Shown one piece after another: positions 27,917 to 37,054 of a DNA stretch of 64,000 nt. Position 1 is the first letter of the stretch, and each line of letters begins with the position of its first letter. The DNA is from Maritimibacter fusiformis. Its GTDB lineage: Bacteria > Pseudomonadota > Alphaproteobacteria > Rhodobacterales > Rhodobacteraceae. The notes beneath the pieces are model-generated. The model saw only the letters and a list, made by a program, of their open reading frames with translations. It ran no database searches and was not told where the DNA came from. The translations under genes were made by a program, and so were the position numbers. Location: contig NZ_VSIY01000006.1 of assembly GCF_008086115.1 (NCBI RefSeq), forward strand, positions 62,001 through 126,000, read 5' to 3'.

Positions 27917-29374
27917 GTGTATCACGACCTAAATCTCTTCATCGGCGGCGAATGGCGCGCCGCCAGCGGCAAGGCAACCCGCAACGTCACCGATCCCGCC
28001 ACCGAAGAGGCGCTCGGGACCATTGCGATGGCAACCGAGGACGATGTCGACGCCGCCCTTGCCGCGGCCCAGTCGGGCTTTGCCACCTGGCGCCGCTTCG
28101 GCACCTGGGATCGCGCCGCGCTGTTGCGCAAGACCGCCGATCTGATCCGTGAGCGGGTCGAGACGATTGCCACGTTGATGTCGCTGGAAACCGGCAAACC
28201 GATTGCCGAAGCGCGCGGCGAGACCAACGCGGCGGCGGACCAGTTCGAGTGGTATGCCGAGGAAACCAAGCGGATCTACGGCCAGATCATCGAGGGCCGC
28301 ACCGGCGAAAGCCGCATGTCGGTGATCTATCAGCCGGTCGGCGTGGTCGCGGCCTTTTCGGCGTGGAACTTTCCGGCGCTGTTGCCCGCGCGCAAGATCG
28401 CGGCGGCGCTGGGTGCGGGTTGTTCGATCATCATCAAGCCGGCTGGTGAAGCCCCGGCAAGCTGTGCGGCCCTTGTCGCCGCCTGTCACGATGCGGGCAT
28501 TCCGGCGGGGGCGGTGAATTTCCTGACCGGCAATTCCTCGATGATCGCGGAGCGGCTGATCCGCTCGCCCATCGTGCGCAAGGTCAGCGTCACCGGGTCG
28601 GTCCCGGTCGGCAAGGAAATCCTGCGGCTGGCCGCCGATGGCGTCAAGAAGGTGTCGATGGAGCTTGGCGGGCATGGCCCCGTGGTGATCTTCGACGACG
28701 TGGACGCCGAAGCGGTGGCGCGGACCTGCGCGGCAACCAAGTTTCGCAATTGCGGACAGGTCTGCATCTCGCCGACGCGCTTCTATGTCCACGAAAGCCA
28801 ATACGAGGCCTTCGCCGGTGCCTTTGCCGAGGTTGCCAAGGGGTTGAAGCTGGGTCGCGGTCTGGACGACGGAGTGCAGATGGGGCCGATGGCCAACCGC
28901 CGGGGCCTGACCACAATCGAGGAAATGGTCAGCGACGCGGTCGGCCTTGGCGCGTCGGTTCTGGCCGGTGGCGCGCGTCCGAAATCGATGAACGCGGGCT
29001 ACTTTTTCGAACCGACCGTGCTGGGTCAGGTGCCCGACGAGGCGCTGGTGATGCGTGAGGAGCCGTTCGGCCCGATTGCGCCGATCACCACCTTCCGCGA
29101 CTATGACGAGGTGATGGAGCGGGCCAACGCGCTGCCGTTCGGCCTGGCCGGTTATGTCTTTTCCAACAACCTCAGCCTTGCCACCCGTGCTTCCGAGGAT
29201 CTCGAGGTCGGCATGGTCGGGGTGAACGAGATGCTTCTGGCCACCGCCGAAGCGCCGTTCGGCGGCATCAAGGAAAGCGGCATGGGGCGCGAGGGCGGCT
29301 CGCTCGGCGTGATGGATTACCTCAATCCGAAATACGTCCGCACCCGCATCGAACCGATTGGCCGCCAATCATGA
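27917..29374 (+). CDS. NAD(P)-dependent aldehyde dehydrogenase
   Basis: This 485-residue enzyme is of the succinate-semialdehyde/2-oxoglutarate-semialdehyde type. The catalytic cysteine is C283 (NCGQVCISPTRF) and the general base E249 (MELGGHGP). The nucleotide-binding VTGSVPVGKEI and the C-terminal KESGMGREGG motif are present. GTG 27917 is selected by a perfect AGGAGG 8 bp upstream. The stop overlaps the dehydratase start (ATGA). Pairing with an IlvD/Edd dehydratase is typical of non-phosphorylative sugar-acid breakdown, where this enzyme makes 2-oxoglutarate or a similar acid. Confidence 0.87.
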   Translation: MYHDLNLFIGGEWRAASGKATRNVTDPATEEALGTIAMATEDDVDAALAAAQSGFATWRRFGTWDRAALLRKTADLIRERVETIATLMSLETGKPIAEARGETNAAADQFEWYAEETKRIYGQIIEGRTGESRMSVIYQPVGVVAAFSAWNFPALLPARKIAAALGAGCSIIIKPAGEAPASCAALVAACHDAGIPAGAVNFLTGNSSMIAERLIRSPIVRKVSVTGSVPVGKEILRLAADGVKKVSMELGGHGPVVIFDDVDAEAVARTCAATKFRNCGQVCISPTRFYVHESQYEAFAGAFAEVAKGLKLGRGLDDGVQMGPMANRRGLTTIEEMVSDAVGLGASVLAGGARPKSMNAGYFFEPTVLGQVPDEALVMREEPFGPIAPITTFRDYDEVMERANALPFGLAGYVFSNNLSLATRASEDLEVGMVGVNEMLLATAEAPFGGIKESGMGREGGSLGVMDYLNPKYVRTRIEPIGRQS

Positions 29375-31080
29375 GCGACGAGAAGGAACAGGGCCTTGCA
29401 CGCGGGCTTACCAACTACGGCGACCGGGATTTCTCGGTCTACCTGCGCAATTCCTTTGCCGCCTCGATGGGCTATTCGCGCGAGGTTCTGAAAAAACCCA
29501 TCGTCGGCATCGCCAACAGCTTTTCGGGCTTCAACAACTGCCACCGGCATTTCCCGGAGCTTCTGGAAGCGGTCAAGCGCGGCGTGCTGCTGGGCGGCGG
29601 GCTGCCCTTGGAGTTTCCGACCATCTCGCTGGGCGAGGTGTTTCTCAGCCCCACCAGCCTCAAGTTCCGCAACCTGATGTCGATGGACACCGAAGAGATG
29701 ATCCGCGCCCAGCCGATGGACGCGGTCGTGATGATGGGCGGCTGTGACAAGACGGTGCCCGCGCAACTGATGGGGGCGGCATCTGCCGACCTGCCGGCGG
29801 TGCAACTGGTGGCCGGGCCGATGATGACCTCGCGCTATGGCGACGAACGGCTGGGGGCCTGCACCGATTGCCGCAGGTTCTGGGGCAAGTATCGGGCGGG
29901 AGAAATCGGCGAGCCCGAGATCAATGATATCGAGGGGCGTCTTGCCACGACCGCAGGCACCTGCGCGGTGATGGGAACCGCCTCGACCATGGCTTGCATC
30001 GCCGAGACGCTGGGCATGTCGCTTCCAGGCACGGCGGCGATCCCGGCGGTTCATGCCGACCGCCTGCGCGCCGCCGAGGCATCGGGCCTTGCCGCCGCGC
30101 GGATGATAGCGAACCCGATCCGACCGAGCGAGGTCATCACCGAAAAGTCGATCGAGAACGCCCTGCGCGTTTTGCTGGCCCTCGGCGGGTCGACCAATGC
30201 GATCATCCACCTGACCGCCATAGCCGGGCGGCTTGGTCACACCATATCGCTCGAACGTCTGAACGAACTTTCCGACACCACGCCGGTGCTGGTCAACCTC
30301 AAGCCGGTCGGGTCGAACTACATGGAGGATTTCTTTTTCGCGGGCGGCGTCGGGGCCGTGTTGCGCGAACTGAAACCCTTGCTTCACCTCGACACGGTCT
30401 CGGTCACCGGCGAGACGCTGGGCGACCGGCTGGAGCAGGACCCCGGCTATGTCGACCGCCGGGTGATCTCGGGGGCGGATGCGCCGCTGGAACCGGTCGG
30501 TGGCCTCGTCGCGCTGTTCGGCAACCTGGCACCGCGCGGGGCGATCCTCAAACGCTCTGCCGCCGACAGTTCGCTGTTCGAGAAAGAGGGCAGGGCGGTC
30601 GTCTTTTCCTCGCTCGCGGATCTGGCCAGCCGGGTGGACGACCCCGATCTGGACATCACCGCCGACGACTTCATGGTGCTTCAGAACGCGGGGCCCAAGA
30701 GCGATTCCGGCATGCCGGAAGCGGGTTATCTGCCGATCCCGAAGAAGCTCAGTTCAAAAGGCGTCAAGGACATGGTGCGGATTTCCGATGCCCGCATGTC
30801 CGGCACGGCGTTTGGGACCATCGTGCTGCATGTCGCGCCCGAGGCGTCGATCGGCGGGCCGCTGGCGCTGGTGCGGACCGGGGACCGGATCAAGATTTCT
30901 GTCGCGAACAAGCGCCTCGATCTGCTGGTCGACGAGGCCGAACTGGAACGCCGGCGCGCCGAATGGACGCCTTCGATCCAGCCACTGGACGAGCGGCGCG
31001 GTTATGATCGCCTCTATGCCAGCGAGGTCACGCAAGCCGACGAGGGATGCGACTTCGAGATGCTGAAACCCGTGTCCTGA
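29371..31080 (+). CDS. IlvD/Edd family dehydratase (sugar-acid or dihydroxyacid)
   Basis: This 569-residue Fe-S dehydratase has the three expected cluster cysteines: C57 (FNNCHRH), C125 (GGCDKT) and C198 (GTCAVMGTASTM). The C-terminal swivel domain carries SDARMSGTAFGT. It removes water from a 2,3-dihydroxy acid to give a 2-keto-3-deoxy acid. The FNNCHRH variant and the catabolic context favour a sugar-acid dehydratase (arabonate/xylonate type) over the biosynthetic IlvD. It is the last gene of the cluster and is coupled to the aldehyde dehydrogenase by a 4-bp overlap. Confidence 0.85.
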   Translation: MSDEKEQGLARGLTNYGDRDFSVYLRNSFAASMGYSREVLKKPIVGIANSFSGFNNCHRHFPELLEAVKRGVLLGGGLPLEFPTISLGEVFLSPTSLKFRNLMSMDTEEMIRAQPMDAVVMMGGCDKTVPAQLMGAASADLPAVQLVAGPMMTSRYGDERLGACTDCRRFWGKYRAGEIGEPEINDIEGRLATTAGTCAVMGTASTMACIAETLGMSLPGTAAIPAVHADRLRAAEASGLAAARMIANPIRPSEVITEKSIENALRVLLALGGSTNAIIHLTAIAGRLGHTISLERLNELSDTTPVLVNLKPVGSNYMEDFFFAGGVGAVLRELKPLLHLDTVSVTGETLGDRLEQDPGYVDRRVISGADAPLEPVGGLVALFGNLAPRGAILKRSAADSSLFEKEGRAVVFSSLADLASRVDDPDLDITADDFMVLQNAGPKSDSGMPEAGYLPIPKKLSSKGVKDMVRISDARMSGTAFGTIVLHVAPEASIGGPLALVRTGDRIKISVANKRLDLLVDEAELERRRAEWTPSIQPLDERRGYDRLYASEVTQADEGCDFEMLKPVS

Positions 31081-31120
31081 CGCCAAACGGGATGAGCCGG
31101 GGCCGGTTCGGACCTCCCGG

Positions 31121-31183
31121 CCGGTGGGGCGCGCGCGCTTACTGCTGGGCGGGCGCGACCACCTTTGCCTAGTGCCCCACCGG
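31121..31183. repeat. Perfect 10-bp inverted repeat between convergent genes
   Basis: CCGGTGGGGC (31121-31130) and GCCCCACCGG (31174-31183) flank a 43-nt GC-rich spacer. It lies between the ends of the dehydratase and the aldo/keto reductase genes and could end transcription from both sides, though no T-run follows on either strand. Confidence 0.4.
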
Positions 31184-31247
31184 TCGTCACATGCGGCCGT
31201 TCACCCGACCCAAGGGTGAGCGGCCCAACGGCGCAAGGGCCGCGGGA

Positions 31248-32216
31248 TCACTGGTGGCCGGCGACGGGTTTCGGCCGATAGGGCGCTTCGAGCCGCGCGA
31301 CCTCGTCGTCGTCCAGCGTGATATCGAGCGCCGCGATGGCATCGTCGAAAAGCTCCGGGCGGGAAATGCCGACCAGCGGCGCGGTGATGCCAGGGCGCGT
31401 GGCGACCCAGGCATAGGCGATCCGGGCCATCGACACGCCGCGCGCGTCTGCAACCTCTCGCACCGCCTCGGCGATCGCCTCGTCCTGGGCGCGTGCGCTG
31501 TCATAAAGGGCGTTCGCCACCTTGTCGCTGTCGGCGCGCGTCGACTTGCGCTTGCCGGCCAGCACGCCGCGCGCGAGCGGGCTCCAGGGCAATACGCCGA
31601 TCCCTTCGGACCGGCAAAGCGGCAGCATTTCGCGCTCTTCCTCGCGGTAGATCAGGTTGTAGTGCGGTTGCATCGAGACGAATTGTGCCCAGCCGTTCGC
31701 GCGCTGAAGCCCAAGCGCCTTCATGAACTGCCAGGCGAACATCGACGAGGCGCCGAGATAGCGCACCTTGCCGGCGCGCACCACGTCATTGAGGGCGTCA
31801 AGCGTCTCTTCGAGCGGGGTGTCGTAGTCGAATCTGTGCAGTTGCAGCAGGTCGATGTGATCGGTGCCCAAGCGCCGCAGGCTGCCATCGACGGCGTCGT
31901 AGACATGCTTGCGCGACAGGCCGCGGTCGTTGGGGTCGTCGCTCATCGGGTTGTAGAGTTTCGTCGCCAGCACGATCTTGTGGCGCGGCAGCAGGGGCAG
32001 GAGCTTGTCGCGCAGGACGTCTTCGCTGGCGCCTTTCGAATACATGTCGGCGGTGTCGAACAGGTTGATGCCGCGCTCGACCGCCTCGGCCAGGATCGGC
32101 GCCGAGGCGTCCGCATCCAGCACCCAAGGCGCCCAGTCGGGCGAGCCGAAGGTCATGCATCCCAGCCCGATGCGCGAAACTTTCAGGCCACTTTTACCAA
32201 GATTGACATAGTCCAT
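31248..32216 (-). CDS. Aldo/keto reductase
   Basis: This 322-residue NADPH-dependent oxidoreductase has the catalytic tetrad D54, Y59, K86 and H127 (LLQLHRFD), and a C-terminal cofactor-binding region PLVGISRPELFDDAI. It is of the YajO/Tas-like group acting on aldehydes and ketones. The gene converges on the dehydratase of the catabolic cluster and is divergent from the GntR gene, with a 276-bp shared upstream region. Its link to either cluster is uncertain. Confidence 0.85.
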   Translation of the reverse strand: MDYVNLGKSGLKVSRIGLGCMTFGSPDWAPWVLDADASAPILAEAVERGINLFDTADMYSKGASEDVLRDKLLPLLPRHKIVLATKLYNPMSDDPNDRGLSRKHVYDAVDGSLRRLGTDHIDLLQLHRFDYDTPLEETLDALNDVVRAGKVRYLGASSMFAWQFMKALGLQRANGWAQFVSMQPHYNLIYREEEREMLPLCRSEGIGVLPWSPLARGVLAGKRKSTRADSDKVANALYDSARAQDEAIAEAVREVADARGVSMARIAYAWVATRPGITAPLVGISRPELFDDAIAALDITLDDDEVARLEAPYRPKPVAGHQ

Positions 32217-32465
32217 GGTCGCGCTTTCCCTTCTGCGTCTTTCTGAATAACCGTGCTATCCAAGCGTTGATTCGGAGATCTTCGTTCCGATTTTCCTGAC
32301 GGTAGTGGCCGGGTAATTCCTTTGTAAAGGGCAATAAAGCCGGAAAAACGGCAGGGCAACACGCGAACAAGTTCGGAAAAAACCAAGCCCTGATAGTGTG
32401 CTGAACCAATATTACAGTGGGCACCGATATTTTCCTTGCGCGAATCTTGTCGGCGCAGGCATGAT

Positions 32466-32495
32466 CAAAGTGATCTAAACGGATATATCACTTTG
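32466..32495. promoter_or_regulatory. 9-bp dyad at the GntR start, likely autoregulatory operator
   Basis: CAAAGTGAT (32466-32474) and ATCACTTTG (32487-32495) form a perfect inverted repeat with a 12-bp spacer. The right arm contains the proposed TTG start of the GntR gene. A TGATC half repeats at 32462 and 32471. A bound regulator would block its own transcription or initiation. Confidence 0.55.
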
Positions 32496-33509
32496 TCCTT
32501 CGACTTCGACGAAAGCTGTATCGACAAATCTCTGCCGGTCCCGGTGGGGCGGCAGCTGTTCGGTTTGCTCAGCTATGAATTGTCGCATGGGGATCTGCCC
32601 AAGGGGACGCGACTTCCTTCGGTGCGCCGGATGGCCGCCGATCTGGGCATCGCGCAGGCTACGGTGGCCCAAGTCTATCAGGATCTTCGCGATGCCGGGC
32701 TTCTGGAACTTCGCAAGGGGTCGGGGGCCTATACCTGTCTTTCGGTTCCGCAACTGGCCGATCACGGCTCTACCGCGCTGCATACCGATGTCGCGGTGCT
32801 TCTGAACAAGGCCGAGCGCCTGGGCTATTCGCCGATGGAACTGATCGCGATGATCAACGGTCAGGCGCGAATGCGGCGCTCGCAGCGCGGCCTGAGGATC
32901 GTGTTCGCGGTCATCTTCGAGGGGCCGGGCGCCGACTACGTCGATGCGGTGCGCCCTTATCTGGCACCGAACGACCGGATCTCGATGGTGACATTCGACG
33001 TCTTGCGCGCCGATGCCGGGGCGCGGCAGATGTGCGACTCGGCCGATCTGGTGCTGACGTTCCTTCATCGCGAAAGCGAGCTGGCCGCAATCGTGCCCGA
33101 TGCCCCGATTCTGGGCTTGCGGTTCATTCCGTCGGACGAGACGCGTCAGGCGCTGGCGGCGCTCGATCCGCGCGCCCGGGTGGCCGCGATCACCCAGCTC
33201 AAGGATTACATCGCGATCATGCGGCCTAGCGTGCAGCGCTTTGCCCCCCATGTCTCGGACATCCGGGTGAGCTGGTCCTACGCGCCCGACCTCGAGGCGC
33301 TGCTGTCCGAGTCCGACGCGGTGATCTACGCAACCGGGGCCGATCACGTGGCGCGTATGGTGCGGCCGGGTGTGCCCTGTTTCGAATACCGGCACGCGCC
33401 GGACAAGGCCGTGCTGGAACACGAACTTGCCCCGAAGCTGGCGGCGTTACGCGAAGCTCGGGCGCAGGTCGCCGCGAACGAACGGGGCCAGACGGCCAAG
33501 ACCGGTTGA
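32493..33509 (+). CDS. GntR family transcriptional regulator
   Basis: This protein of ~338 residues has a GntR winged helix at its N-terminus (GDLPKGTRLPSVRRMAADLGIAQATVAQVYQDLRDAGLL in pieces over ~30-70). A longer C-terminal domain follows with alternating strands and helices like a periplasmic-binding fold. TTG 32493 was chosen because SFDFDES...LPVPVGRQ matches the usual short leader before the helix-turn-helix. Another TTG at 32436 would add 19 residues; neither has a strong ribosome-binding site. It precedes the peptide transporter operon by 36 bp and probably controls it. Confidence 0.75.
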   Translation: MSFDFDESCIDKSLPVPVGRQLFGLLSYELSHGDLPKGTRLPSVRRMAADLGIAQATVAQVYQDLRDAGLLELRKGSGAYTCLSVPQLADHGSTALHTDVAVLLNKAERLGYSPMELIAMINGQARMRRSQRGLRIVFAVIFEGPGADYVDAVRPYLAPNDRISMVTFDVLRADAGARQMCDSADLVLTFLHRESELAAIVPDAPILGLRFIPSDETRQALAALDPRARVAAITQLKDYIAIMRPSVQRFAPHVSDIRVSWSYAPDLEALLSESDAVIYATGADHVARMVRPGVPCFEYRHAPDKAVLEHELAPKLAALREARAQVAANERGQTAKTG

Positions 33510-33545
33510 CGGCTTGATCAACACACCACAACAGGAGATGGATAC

Positions 33546-35087
33546 ATGACCAGGAAAGATCTTTTCGCAAGCGTGGCCGCGGCGGCGCTGACGCTGTTCG
33601 CGACCAACACGGCGCTGGCCCAGGAGGCGTTGGTGATCGGCACCGATGTGGATGCCGGAACCCTCGATCCGCGGCTGGCGCGCGATACCACCGCGTATCG
33701 CACGATCAACCTGATCTACGCCGGGCTGGTGCATTTGACGCCGACGCTCGAGGCAGTGCCGGACCTTGCGGAAAGCTGGGAGTCGCCCGATCCGAAAACG
33801 GTGGTCTTCAAGCTGCGCGAGGGGCTCGTGTTCTCGGATGGCTCGCCGCTGACCGCCGAGGACGTGGTCTATACCTTCACCACGATCACCGATCCCGATT
33901 TCAACGCGCCGCAGCGGGCGCTCTACACCCCGATCGAAAGCGTCGAGGCGGTCGACGACCTGACCGTGCGCTTCAACCTCTCGACACCCTATGCGCCGCT
34001 GCTGAGCTATCTCGACATGGGAATCGTGCCCTCGGACTACGCCGAGGCCGGCGGTGACCTGGCGCTGGAGCCGGTCGGCGCGGGCCCGATGGTGCTGGAA
34101 AGCTGGAAGCGCGGCTCGGAGATCGTGCTGAAAGCCTCGGACAGCTACTGGGCCGGGGCTCCGTCCACCAAGGCGGTCGACATCCGCATCGTCGGCGACA
34201 ACTCCGCGCGCGCCCAGGCCTTCGAGGCGGGTGACCTCGACGTGATCCAGGCGCCGCTGTCGCCCAACGATATCAAGCGTCTGGCCGAAGACGAACGGTT
34301 CGGCGCAGCGATCATGGCGGGCCTGGGCGTGACCTACCTGAACTTCAACACCGCCGACCCGATGCTGAACGACCCCGCCATGCGCCAGGCATTCGCGATG
34401 CTGGTCGACCAGGAAACGATCGTGAACGACATTTACCAGGGTGTCGACGAGGTCGCCAATTCGGTCATCCTGCCGTCGTCCTGGGCCTATGACCCCGACA
34501 TCAAACAACCGACCTTCGATCTGAACGGCGCCGTGGCGAAGTTCAACGAGCTTGGTTGGAGCGACAGTGACGGCGACGGGTTCCTCGACAAGGACGGGCA
34601 GACCCTGGCGATCACGCTCTCGACCCATTCCGAAGACCCGAACCGGGTGCAGTCGGTCGAATTCCTGCAGGCGATGATGCAGCAGGCCGGGGTCGATGCG
34701 TCGGTGAAGATCTCGGACTGGCCGTCGTTCTCGACCGGCTATGTGCAACAGGGGCAGCACCAGATCGCGCTGCTGGGTTGGCTGAATATCGTCGATCCCG
34801 ACCGGATGACCTATGCCCAGTTCACCACCGGCGGCTCGCTCAACTGGGGCGGCTATTCGAACCCCGAAGTCGATGCCCTGCTGGAAGCGGCGCGCACCTC
34901 GCTTGACCAGGGCGAACGTGCCGATGCCTATCAGAAGGCCGCCGCGATCATCGCCGAGGAACTGCCCTACTACGTGATCTCCTATCAGGGCTACCAGATG
35001 TTCTTCGACAAGGACAAGCTGGGCGAGATCGAGGCGAACCCGCGCGGCACGTTCCGCGGGCTGATCGGGATGCCGTCCGCCGAGTGA
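33546..35087 (+). CDS. Peptide/oligopeptide-type ABC substrate-binding protein
   Basis: This 513-residue family 5 solute-binding protein (DppA/OppA type) has a signal peptide cleaved near ALA-QE (residue 25). Family features are the start GTDVDAGTLDPRLARDT, LAESWESPDPKTVVFKLREGLVFSDGSPLTAEDV, and a C-terminal YYVISYQGYQMF. It binds peptides or other large polar molecules in the periplasm. An AGGAGATGG site precedes ATG 33546. A strong hairpin follows the gene before the permease genes. Confidence 0.87.
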   Translation: MTRKDLFASVAAAALTLFATNTALAQEALVIGTDVDAGTLDPRLARDTTAYRTINLIYAGLVHLTPTLEAVPDLAESWESPDPKTVVFKLREGLVFSDGSPLTAEDVVYTFTTITDPDFNAPQRALYTPIESVEAVDDLTVRFNLSTPYAPLLSYLDMGIVPSDYAEAGGDLALEPVGAGPMVLESWKRGSEIVLKASDSYWAGAPSTKAVDIRIVGDNSARAQAFEAGDLDVIQAPLSPNDIKRLAEDERFGAAIMAGLGVTYLNFNTADPMLNDPAMRQAFAMLVDQETIVNDIYQGVDEVANSVILPSSWAYDPDIKQPTFDLNGAVAKFNELGWSDSDGDGFLDKDGQTLAITLSTHSEDPNRVQSVEFLQAMMQQAGVDASVKISDWPSFSTGYVQQGQHQIALLGWLNIVDPDRMTYAQFTTGGSLNWGGYSNPEVDALLEAARTSLDQGERADAYQKAAAIIAEELPYYVISYQGYQMFFDKDKLGEIEANPRGTFRGLIGMPSAE

Positions 35088-35114
35088 TCGGGATCTGAAA
35101 CCCAGGAAAACATC

Positions 35115-35139
35115 GGGCCGCCGGTTCTGTCGGCGGCCC
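35115..35139 (+). terminator. Intercistronic hairpin after the binding-protein gene
   Basis: A perfect 9-bp stem GGGCCGCCG/CGGCGGCCC with loop GTTCTGT lies between the binding-protein and first permease genes. There is no T-run. Such hairpins typically protect the upstream mRNA and lower downstream expression, giving excess binding protein. Confidence 0.6.
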
Positions 35140-35165
35140 CAGTTCACGCGTGAGGACCAGTCCAC

Positions 35166-36146
35166 ATGGCTGCCTATATCATCCGACGACTGCTGCTGTT
35201 CGTCCCGATGGCGTTGGGTATCGTCACGGTGACATTCGGCCTTCTGCTGCTCATCCCCGGCGATCCGGCCGCGGTCCTTCTCGGGCAGGAGGCAACGCCC
35301 GAGGGAATCGCCTCGCTGCGCCGCGCGCTGGGGCTGGACGATCCGTGGTATCTCCGGCTGGGCGGCTATATCGCCAACCTGCTGCAGGGTGACATGGGCC
35401 GGTCGATCTTTCAGAACGCACCGGTTTCGGAAATCATCCTGGGCCGGCTCGGCGCGACCGTCGAACTCGCGGTCGTGGCGCTGTTGATGTCGGTGGCGCT
35501 GGGTGTGTTCCTCGGCGTGGTCGCGGCGATCCGTCAGGGGGGCGTGATCGACGCCGCGGCGATGCTGTTCGCGCAGTTGGGAATTTCGATGCCGGTCTAC
35601 TGGCTGGCACTTCTTCTGATGCTGGCGTTCGCGGTGCAGCTTGGCTGGCTGCCGGCGATCGGACGGGGCGAGCCGCTGGTCGAGGCGTTCGGCCTGGCGC
35701 TGATCGGCAATCCGGCACCGCTGTGGGAGTCCCTGACGCATATCGCGCTGCCCGCGCTGTCGCTGGCGCTGAATTCCGCGGCGGTGATCTCGCGGCTGGT
35801 GCGCACCTCGATGCTCGAGGTGCTGAACGAGGATTTCATCCGCACCGCCAGGGCCAAGGGCATACGCAGCCGGGCGGTGGTCTGGAAACACGGGTTGCGA
35901 AACGCCCTGTTGCCGGTTCTGTCGGTGATCGGGCTGCGCTTCGGCGCCTTGCTGGGCGGTGCCATCCTGACCGAGACGATCTTTGCATGGCCGGGTCTGG
36001 GGCAGTTGACCATCTCGGCCATATCCCAGCGTGACCTTCCGCTGATCCAGGGGATCGTGCTGACCTTCGCGATGATCTACGCGCTGATCACGCTGACGGT
36101 CGATCTGCTCTATGCCGCGGTCGACCCGCGCATCAGGTTGAAGTGA
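35166..36146 (+). CDS. Peptide ABC transporter permease, DppB-like
   Basis: This 326-residue inner-membrane protein has six membrane segments. The N-terminal MAAYIIRRLLLFVPMALGIVTVTF is typical of DppB/OppB, and the conserved DFIRTARAKGI loop (about 226-236) contacts the ATPases. With the next permease it makes the pore of a peptide-type importer. The DppC-like gene begins 4 bp later. Confidence 0.88.
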   Translation: MAAYIIRRLLLFVPMALGIVTVTFGLLLLIPGDPAAVLLGQEATPEGIASLRRALGLDDPWYLRLGGYIANLLQGDMGRSIFQNAPVSEIILGRLGATVELAVVALLMSVALGVFLGVVAAIRQGGVIDAAAMLFAQLGISMPVYWLALLLMLAFAVQLGWLPAIGRGEPLVEAFGLALIGNPAPLWESLTHIALPALSLALNSAAVISRLVRTSMLEVLNEDFIRTARAKGIRSRAVVWKHGLRNALLPVLSVIGLRFGALLGGAILTETIFAWPGLGQLTISAISQRDLPLIQGIVLTFAMIYALITLTVDLLYAAVDPRIRLK

Positions 36147-36150
36147 CGAC

Positions 36151-37026
36151 ATGAGCGATACTCCGATGAAAAAAAGCCTTGCCCGCCGGATCGGATTGCC
36201 GCCGGTGCTGCGCAACGCGTCGCTGTTGATCGGCGCGGCGCTGACGCTGACGATCGTCGGTCTTGCGGTGTTCGCGCCGCTGGTCGCAACCCATGACCTG
36301 ACCCAGATGGACATGACGAACCGCTTTTCGGGCCCATCGGCCGCGCATCTGCTGGGCACCGACAATTTCGGCCGCGACCTGTGGAGCAGGCTGGTCTATG
36401 GCGCGCGGATCTCGCTGTCGATCTCGTTGATCGCGGTGACGGCTTCGGCGCTGATCGGCACTGTCGTCGGCCTCGTGGCCGGGTATTTCGGCGGCTGGGT
36501 CGACATGGTGCTGATGCGGATCACCGACATTTTCCTCGGGTTTCCGCCGCTGGTGCTGGTGCTCGCGATCGTCGCGGTGATGGGGCCGGGCCTTTTCAAT
36601 GTCGCGCTGTCGCTGGTGGTGGTGAGCTGGACCGAATACGCCCGCGTCGTGCGCTCGACCACCCTGTCCTTGCGCGAACGCAACTACGTGCAGGCCGCCC
36701 AGGCGCTCGGAGCCTCGTCGCCGCGCATCCTGTTTCGCGAGATCCTGCCCAATTCGCTCGGGCCGATCACGGTGCTGGCCTCGCTCGGGCTGGGCACCGC
36801 GATCATCTGGGAAAGCGCGCTGAGCTTTCTCGGCTTCGGCCTGCCGCCGCCGGCGCCGACCTGGGGCTGGTCGCTCAGCTACGGCACCCGCTTCATCCGT
36901 GACGAGCCGTGGATGTCGATCATCTCGGGGGCGGCGATCATGGTGACCGTTCTGGGCTTCAACCTATTGGGGGACGGGCTGCGCGACGTGCTCGATCCCC
37001 GCAGACTGACCCGCGGCAAGGGTTGA
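36151..37026 (+). CDS. Peptide ABC transporter permease, DppC-like
   Basis: This 291-residue second permease has the DppC/OppC hallmarks LLGTDNFGRDLWSRLVYGARISL (near 68-90) and the ATPase-contact loop RERNYVQAAQALGASSPRILFREILPN. It has six membrane segments. A deacylase-type hydrolase gene is inserted between the permeases and the ATPase genes, which is unusual for dpp operons. Confidence 0.88.
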   Translation: MSDTPMKKSLARRIGLPPVLRNASLLIGAALTLTIVGLAVFAPLVATHDLTQMDMTNRFSGPSAAHLLGTDNFGRDLWSRLVYGARISLSISLIAVTASALIGTVVGLVAGYFGGWVDMVLMRITDIFLGFPPLVLVLAIVAVMGPGLFNVALSLVVVSWTEYARVVRSTTLSLRERNYVQAAQALGASSPRILFREILPNSLGPITVLASLGLGTAIIWESALSFLGFGLPPPAPTWGWSLSYGTRFIRDEPWMSIISGAAIMVTVLGFNLLGDGLRDVLDPRRLTRGKG

Positions 37027-37054
37027 ACCCGCCGCCCACAACACAGGAGCAGAC

